In this document: positions 57,539 through 64,000 of the stretch, one piece after another
How positions within the stretch are numbered: the stretch's first letter is position 1
Layout: each line of letters opens with the position of its first letter
Assembly (NCBI GenBank): GCA_951230915.1
Contig: OX579634.1
Location: 15,092,725-15,156,724, forward strand
Reading direction: 5' to 3'
DNA: 64,000 nucleotides
Source of the DNA: Antitrichia curtipendula
Taxonomy: Eukaryota > Streptophyta > Bryopsida > Hypnales > Leucodontaceae
Made by a program: the position numbers and the translations under genes
The notes under the pieces: generated by a model
What the model was told of the DNA's origin: nothing
The model's database searches: none
What the model saw: the letters and a program-made list of their open reading frames with translations, nothing else

Positions 57539-60500
57539 CTAAAGTCGTGGGCTACCAGTAAGTGAAACTTGACTCCAATCAAAGGGCTCATGGTCGGCGT
57601 CACGAGGAATACGGTTTAGGGCTTGTCTTCCCATCACAGCGAAACCTTCCAGAACACGACTTAAAGCAGACCACCAACGTTGTTCTGATCCGTGGCGTCG
57701 AACGAGTGCCTCCCTTATCGTTGCGTCATGGTGGCCAGTCAATACCTGATACAGAAATGAAATCGGTGCCATCCAAGATTCAGATCGATATGCAATAAAA
57801 CTGAATCCTATCAGTAAATGAAAAAACTTGCAACGCGCAGAGGTAGTCAAGCTGTCACGTGAATTCGTCACGAAATGCTTTGAGTCCTATTCACAATAAT
57901 GATTCGAATTGAGAAAGAAGCAGGAGAACTGAAGGTAGAAGCAATGAACCACATGTCAGTGTAAAACATCGTCCATAGGTCCTGCACATTGAAGAATCTC
58001 TGTATTAGAAGACAAGCTTACGGAATGAGGGGCAATACCTGATGCAGGGTTCTGGTAGCATCTCGTGTAAATTCCAGAATTGTATCCTCTTCACCCTCAT
58101 CTTCACAAATAGCGGTCAAGTCATTTTGAGAGTCTGTAAGACTGATAGCTAGAGCCCATTGAGCAGCTCGTGCCCAACGTGAAGTAGCCTCCCACTTCGT
58201 CTTCTGAGCGATTGCATCTTTCTCAATTTCTGCATTCCGGTCGACATCTCCCATTGCTATTCTTTGCAAATACTTTGCATTAGCAGGTCCAGTGCTCCGT
58301 ACCATACCTATAGCAAGGAAAAACAACGTCAGCACGCAGCACAAACACGGCAACTGTAGTTCAAGTCTACGGCCTTCCGATGGCTATGGCACGCAGATCA
58401 ACTTTAAGTGTTCAGCCTGGCCAACTGTACACATCAGACCTTGTGTTCAAGGCTTAATCTTAAACGAAAGCATGAAGTTCTATGAACACAGACAACCGAA
58501 AGTGGGAAACCGTGTACACATCAGTAAATCACAACTTCATGAAACATGGATCAGAGAATATCAGGCACCTGCAAACATGCTGTCTTCCTTCAAGATTAAT
58601 GTAGGAGGGGTGTCCATTTCCACCACTCGACCAGCATCAAGGACCATAATTCGATCACTGTCAATGATTGTATTCAATCGATGGGCGATAATTAGCATAG
58701 TACATGACTTGAACTCCTCACGAATGGTCTTCTGGATCAGAGCATCAGTTCCAACATCAACCGCAGCAGTAGCTTCATCAAGAACAAGAATTTTCGATCT
58801 TCGAAGAAGTGCTCGGGAGAGACTAAGTAGTTGCCTTTGTCCAACACTGAAATTCTCTCCTCCTTCTGATACCTCAGCTTCTAGTCCAAGACTGTTTCTT
58901 CGCACAACATCCTTCAAATGAGCTCTCTCAAGAGACTCCCATAAATCCGCATCTGAGTGCTCTGCAAAAGGATCCAAATTAAAGCGGATTGTACCAGAAA
59001 AGAGAACAGGGGTCTGGGGAATGATCCCAAGGTTCTTGCGCAAATCAGTCAGACCCAGAGTGCGAATATCAATGCCATCAATCAGGATCTGGCCACTTTC
59101 AGCTTCAACAATGCGGAACAGCGTATTGAACATGCTAGATTTTCCAGCCCCGGTTCGTCCAACAACTCCAACTTTCTCCATTGGACGAATCTCAACTGAA
59201 ACCCCATGTAAGACAGGAGGTAGATTTGGACGGTATCTCATAAGCACATTCTTGAACTCCACTTTGCCTGCAGATGGCCATCCAGGAGGTGGCTTGTGGT
59301 CTTCAATCACCAGTGGAGCTTCCTGATCTAGGTCAATGTAGTTCCCAACTCTTTCAACAGCATTGAAGCTATTTTCTGCAAGGCTCGCCAATCTCAAAAC
59401 CGAAGTCATCAGATTGGTAATGTTTAAGGCATAAGAAAGAATGAGACCCATTTGAGGAGCAAACACAGCAGGATCCCTTGCCCTCGCATTTCCAAAAACT
59501 GCCAAAGTTCCAGTCATCCATATCATAAGACCTCCCAAGAACTCCAATCTCACAGCAAGCCATCGGTTTGAGCTCATTGTGACAACCGTAAACCTAGCGT
59601 TTGTGTCCATCGCCTGTCCATTCATCATTGCCATGCGATCATAAGCCTTGTAGGCCCTGATTGTTGCAAGACCATTCAATGCCTCTCCAAACTGAGCATA
59701 GACAGGGGACCGAGTAATGGAATCCATACGCTTCACTTCTCGTGCTGTAGCTTGAAAATATAGATACGACGAGTAGAAGGCAAGCAGCAACGGTAGTATT
59801 GCCCAAAGAGAGATAGTGCTTACGTATCCAATAAGGAAAAACGTAGAAATAAGCGAGAACCAAGAAGTCAAGAACATATTTGTATACAAAGCAACACTTC
59901 TGTCTATGTCACCCGTGTCCTTTGCAAACCGGTTGATTATTCGCCCCACGGGATTGGAATGGAAGAAAGACATTGGAGCCCGCAGCATAGAACCCAACAT
60001 GCCATTGTGCAAGCGCTGTGCGGCCTGAAGACTTGAAAGCACCAGCCAGAAGGAATTCCCTAAAGTAATGCAAACCTGGAGAGTGAAAAACAAAGAGTTA
60101 GCTCCTCACCTAGTTAAGACAAAAACACTTACAATGAGTACCTTCTTTCAAAATACTGAATCAAAAATTACAGACACAAAAGAATCATGGTACGAGTGAA
60201 AAATTACTTCATGATGCAACAGCCGCAAAAAATTGGAAGGAAAGCCCCAAACAATTACAAGAACAGTTTGCTCATGATAAGTTTTAAAGTCATTGACGGT
60301 AATACTTTAATACCTGGAAACATACAAACCTGGTAGAGACGATGTACCACATACCTGGGCAAAGGAGAGACCAGAGTAGACTTCGAGATAGAACATAGAG
60401 TCATGAGTTTTCGGTTTTGTGCCATCAGTCCAAATAGTCAACCAGCCACTTGTGGAGAGACGGAGAGCTTCAGTCAGTACGTAGCAAAGAAATAGCACGC

Positions 60501-63500
60501 CCACCACACCAGGTCCTCCCATGGACGCCATGTAGCGTGCAATAACCCTCCACGAAATCACCCCTGTCTCTCGTTCCTCCGTTTTGATAAGAAGAGACTT
60601 GGTAGATTTCTCCTTCTCAGTCTGTTTAGGGTCTTTCTTTGAGCTTGACCGACGCTTCAAGGGTGAACTATCCTGTGGCTTTCCTCCTGCCAAATTGTTT
60701 CCACTATTCGCTCCTGCACCCCCAAACAATCAGGAAGATGATCAGATATTATAAGAAATACCGCGAAGAGGTTTGCCGTACGTACTCCCGATACTGCCCT
60801 AACTGTGCTCTGCTACAAGAATCGTGTATGGCCATACGAGAAATGGAACACTTACTACTAACATAGAGGCAACAGCTTTCTATACAGTTCATGCTTGCCA
60901 CCAGCCTAGTTCTGGAGTTCATTACTTAAATCAAAGATTGAACGTGCGTGCAATTCCAAGGAAAATGTTTTCCCGTTATGACATCAAGACCACTCAACTA
61001 TACGATTTAACAAGCCTAAGATAGACAAGATTCTTACCCACTACGCTGGAATCTGGTCCATCTTCTCCATCGTCAACCGCGTCTTCTATGCTCCCTGCAT
61101 TCTCCATTAGCTGCTTGAAGAGCTGCCCGTTAGCCATCAAATCTTCATAAGATCCTTGTTCCTTAATGTTGCCTTCATGAATTAGAATAATTTTATCAAC
61201 ATATGACAAGAAATGAAGCTGATTTGTGACCAGCACTCGTGTCTTATTCCGAAGTCCATCCTTCAGGCATGTATCAAAAACTTGTTTGGCCACGTGGGCA
61301 TCCAAAGCACTTAATGGATCGTCGAAGAGGTAAACATCCGCGTCAGAATAAACTGCCCTCGCAATAGAAACTCGCTGCTTTTGCCCACCACTGATATTAA
61401 CCCCTCTTTCACCAATTTCTGCAAGATCCCCTCCCTGTAGCAGCGAAAGATCACGCTGAAGACCAGACACAAGTATAGCTCGGTTGTACTTATCAGGGTC
61501 GTAAGGAAGACCAAAGAGGATGTTATCCCTCACAGTTGCATTGAATATCCATGACACTTGCGGAACATAGGCGACCCTGCCACGAATAATACAATTCCCA
61601 GATCTTGTAGCCATTTCGCCCAAAACTGCAGACAATAGTGATGTTTTGCCTTCTCCAGTGCTTCCCACAACAGCTACTAAGCTGCCGACTTCAACCTCAA
61701 AGTTGATATTCGACAAAGTCGATTCCTCCTTGGTGGCATCCCATGCAAAAGTCCCATCTTTAACGGAAACTGCAGGTAGACCACTTTCGAGAGGGGGATT
61801 CAAAGCCAAGACTCTTTCCTCAGCTAGAAGAAGATCTTGAAGACGCTTCAACGAAACATTCGCATTAACAGCAGCTGTCACGAGAGTTGGGAACATGAAA
61901 AGTGGGAACCGCAGTACTGCAAAAAGAGATAAAGAAGTGAAAGCCTTTGCCGGAGTAAGCACTCCACCAAAGTAAGTGTAGAACCCAAACGCAAGGACAG
62001 TGACAATAACAGGAACGCTATTCAGACAGAATGTGTTCACAGCTGAAAGCAGTTGGGCCTTCCTAAACCAGCTAATTTCATCATCCCGAATAGTGAGCAC
62101 CTTAGTGCGAAAACTGTTCTCCCAAGCGTAGCATTTCACAATGTCCATGGCCGAGAGAATTTCATTCATAAGCCCAATCCGTTTATCAGTCCTTTGTAAA
62201 CCTTCCCTAGAAAGATTTCGCATTCTGGTGACCATAAAAGTTTGAAGGGGAATCATGACAAGAAGAACCATGGAGCCGAAGATCGACGCCACTCCAAGCT
62301 GTTGATCGACAAAATTAGGCACTATGTTAGAACGTCCGATTTCCTTTTGTTCCAACGGTAAAACAACAGAAAGAAATCGCACGCCTAGATAATATCAGAA
62401 ACAGCTCGAGCATAGGGAGGTCTGGAGCAGAAGAGCTGATGAAAACTGCACTCAATCCTCTCTAAGGTAACTACTCCTGATGGCAACCTTGTTGCAAGAG
62501 CGAGTTACAGATTCTTCGATAAAATGATACCTTCTGAACATGAGAGTCTAGGGTTGATTTGGTGTGTACCTTTAGTCAACACTTTAAAAATTCATAGTTC
62601 ATTCATACGATGTCCAAATCATACATGCTAAGAGAATCTACAATCCTCTGTAATTGCCAACAAGACCCAACAGAAACTAATGATCCCTAAGGGAACATTC
62701 TTTAGGCCGCTGACCCGCTTTTTTTACCTTCGCGTTCTCAAATTTTAGATTTCTAAGAAGTAAATTAAAAAACTCTAGGAAACAGACTACGTAGTGAATC
62801 CAATGGTGTTGGTTTCATCCAAATGCAACCATGCACCATATCTCAGGTAGACTCAAGAAGAAAATTTCAATCACCCCCAAAAACATATGTTCCTCAAAAG
62901 ACCTTACACTCAACAGGTAACTTGAATTGAATGTACTCTCCTCATCTTCCCACTTATCGTGAACCAGTCGAACAGTCAAAATCTAAATAAATTAGGCGAA
63001 AAGTTCTGATTTTTAAGTTCAAGTACAAATCGAGCGCTAAATGCGAGCTACTCCAAGGAGAGAACATGAACATTTTCTCCACAAGTAACAAGAGATAAAC
63101 CATACCTGTCTATACAGAAGAGAAATCGCAATAACTATTCGCAAAGGGGAAGACCAGAGAGAGTGAAGTTGCTGAGAAATCTGCTGTAAAGCTTCCGCAT
63201 CTGTTGTCATTAAATTTGTGATTTTCCCTGCCGTGAAACCTTTCCTGCCATCTTGTGTCAGGCGAAGTGACTTCCGGAAAACAGCTGCAATCAAAGTCGA
63301 TCTTGTCCGCATACCGACTCTCATCACATTCTGAAAGTATTGGCCTTCACAAACAACACCCAGTAAAACGCCAAGAAAAATAGACGCTGCATACACATAT
63401 CCATGCCATACAGGTTCTCGGTTCTGCATGGACTCCAAGAGCAAGCTCAGAAAGACTGGCCCCACGAACTGGGCTGCATCGTTCCCAATCTTAAACAATC

Positions 63501-64000
63501 CTCCCAGCCAGAATCGCGCCCCCAAAGCTTTATTCAAAGACTTTAGAAGCCAAGGGTTAGGTTTAGCACGTTCTTCGTTCCATGCTTTTTCAAAGTTACT
63601 GTAGAGCTGCTCAGTCGTATCCCAGCTATCCAGCAACCAAATGTCTTTGTCTCTGAGAGGTCTCCGAGAACCCAGATCCATAAGGGGTGTCATCCATCCA
63701 AAGAGGAGAAACGAGAATATGTTAGCCTTTCTCTCTGGACACACCTCGCGCTCCCCTGCAAGAGGTTCATATCCAACACCATCCATCTGATCCTCCACAG
63801 CCCCAATTGGAGAGTATGCAGCCTGGGGCAACAGGTGTGGAAAATTTAACAGGTAGAAAATACTCAAGAGGGCGGCTGCAACATACTCGCCTACAACAAC
63901 ATCGAATGCAGTCTTGGAATAGTAGCTCTTCAATGCCAGAGTGTATTGTAGCATCGTCGTTTGAGCGACTACGAAGTATAGAATTGCGAACCGAACGTAC
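57539..64000 (-). CDS. ABCC1: Vacuolar ABCC1-type multidrug-resistance transporter (5' end outside window)
   Basis: Six exons (minus strand) join in frame: 63106-64000 (open at the edge), 61038-62298, 60355-60713, 58569-60075, 58039-58307 and 57539-57745, about 1,499 codons. The missing part is the N-terminal TMD0 start. In order: the end of TMD0, [23 protein letters not shown]1 (63.6-61.9 kb), and NBD1 with Walker [10 protein letters not shown], signature NISGGQKQR and Walker [14 protein letters not shown] charged linker ([13 protein letters not shown]) and [10 protein letters not shown] follow, then TMD2, and NBD2 with [19 protein letters not shown] and [12 protein letters not shown]. The C-terminal extension ([27 protein letters not shown]) is typical of ABCC1. 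Relatives pump glutathione conjugates, folates and phytochelatin-metal complexes into the vacuole. All ATPase motifs are intact. The gene has very long exons compared with the finely split angiosperm genes. Confidence 0.94.

Noticed and set aside
57889..57988. Alternative ABCC exon reading [12 protein letters not shown]
   Set aside because: It ends in an early stop; the acceptor at 57746 gives the conserved ABCC1 C-terminal VLTGHHD...RWW...FDW.
58292..58921. 209-codon plus-strand ORF
   Set aside because: Antisense to the ABCC NBD2 exon; a shadow of real coding sequence.

Overview
The window is nuclear DNA from a land plant. The evidence is spliced genes with plant-type GT-AG introns, U1 and U5 spliceosomal RNA genes, a plant vacuolar ABCC transporter, a WRINKLED1-type double-AP2 factor, a GH27 beta-L-arabinopyranosidase-like enzyme, an FQR1/WrbA quinone reductase, a nuclear tRNA-Arg and many small DNA transposons. 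The raf-like kinase remnant and the Harbinger transposase remind me of families expanded in bryophytes and other seedless plants. A moss or other seedless plant is therefore my guess, but the species cannot be fixed from this window. Genes sit as islands of higher GC in very AT-rich, repeat-filled DNA.

Layout. 1-2.8 kb: a GC-richer stretch with one uncertain Ser/Pro/Arg-rich ORF. 2.8-10 kb: AT-rich DNA with a 17-bp minisatellite, a broken copy of the last exon of the WRI1-like gene and a MITE. 10.06-14.11 kb: an intact eight-exon WRI1-like gene (+). 14-18 kb: AT-rich DNA with a possible sPLA2-like remnant. 18.06-22.86 kb: a complete but decayed PIF/Harbinger element with TIRs and a TTA target duplication. 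23.6-24.5 kb: a satellite-like array of about 172-bp units. 25-27.4 kb: a MITE, tRNA-Arg(CCG) and a four-exon FQR1 gene (+).

28.4-41.6 kb is the most striking part. Two clusters of alternating U5 and U1 snRNA genes face each other as a large inverted repeat: U1-U5-U1-U5 on the minus strand at 28.4-30.5 kb, and U5-U1-U5-psiU1-psiU5 on the plus strand at 38.6-41.6 kb. Spacers as well as genes are shared. Between them lies a twelve-exon APSE-like GH27 gene (-) whose stop codon is only about 150 bp from the next U1 gene, plus two inverted copies of a 272-bp MITE.

42-57 kb is mostly decayed DNA. It holds a dispersed repeat with a MITE inserted in it, a kinase pseudogene split by a MITE just after the HKDLKASN loop, a broken GH27 copy, one intact small gene of unknown function (48.6-49.1 kb, -) and two copies of a TTAA-flanked element. 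57.5-64 kb (-) carries six exons of an ABCC1-type transporter whose N-terminus runs off the right edge.

The protein genes belong to unrelated pathways: seed-oil/glycolysis-type transcription control, quinone detoxification, cell-wall arabinogalactan turnover and vacuolar export of conjugates. No operon-like or pathway clustering is seen. The only coordinated set is the U1/U5 snRNA array, whose members share an upstream element resembling the plant snRNA USE, a TATA-like element about 30 bp upstream and a 3' box-like motif.
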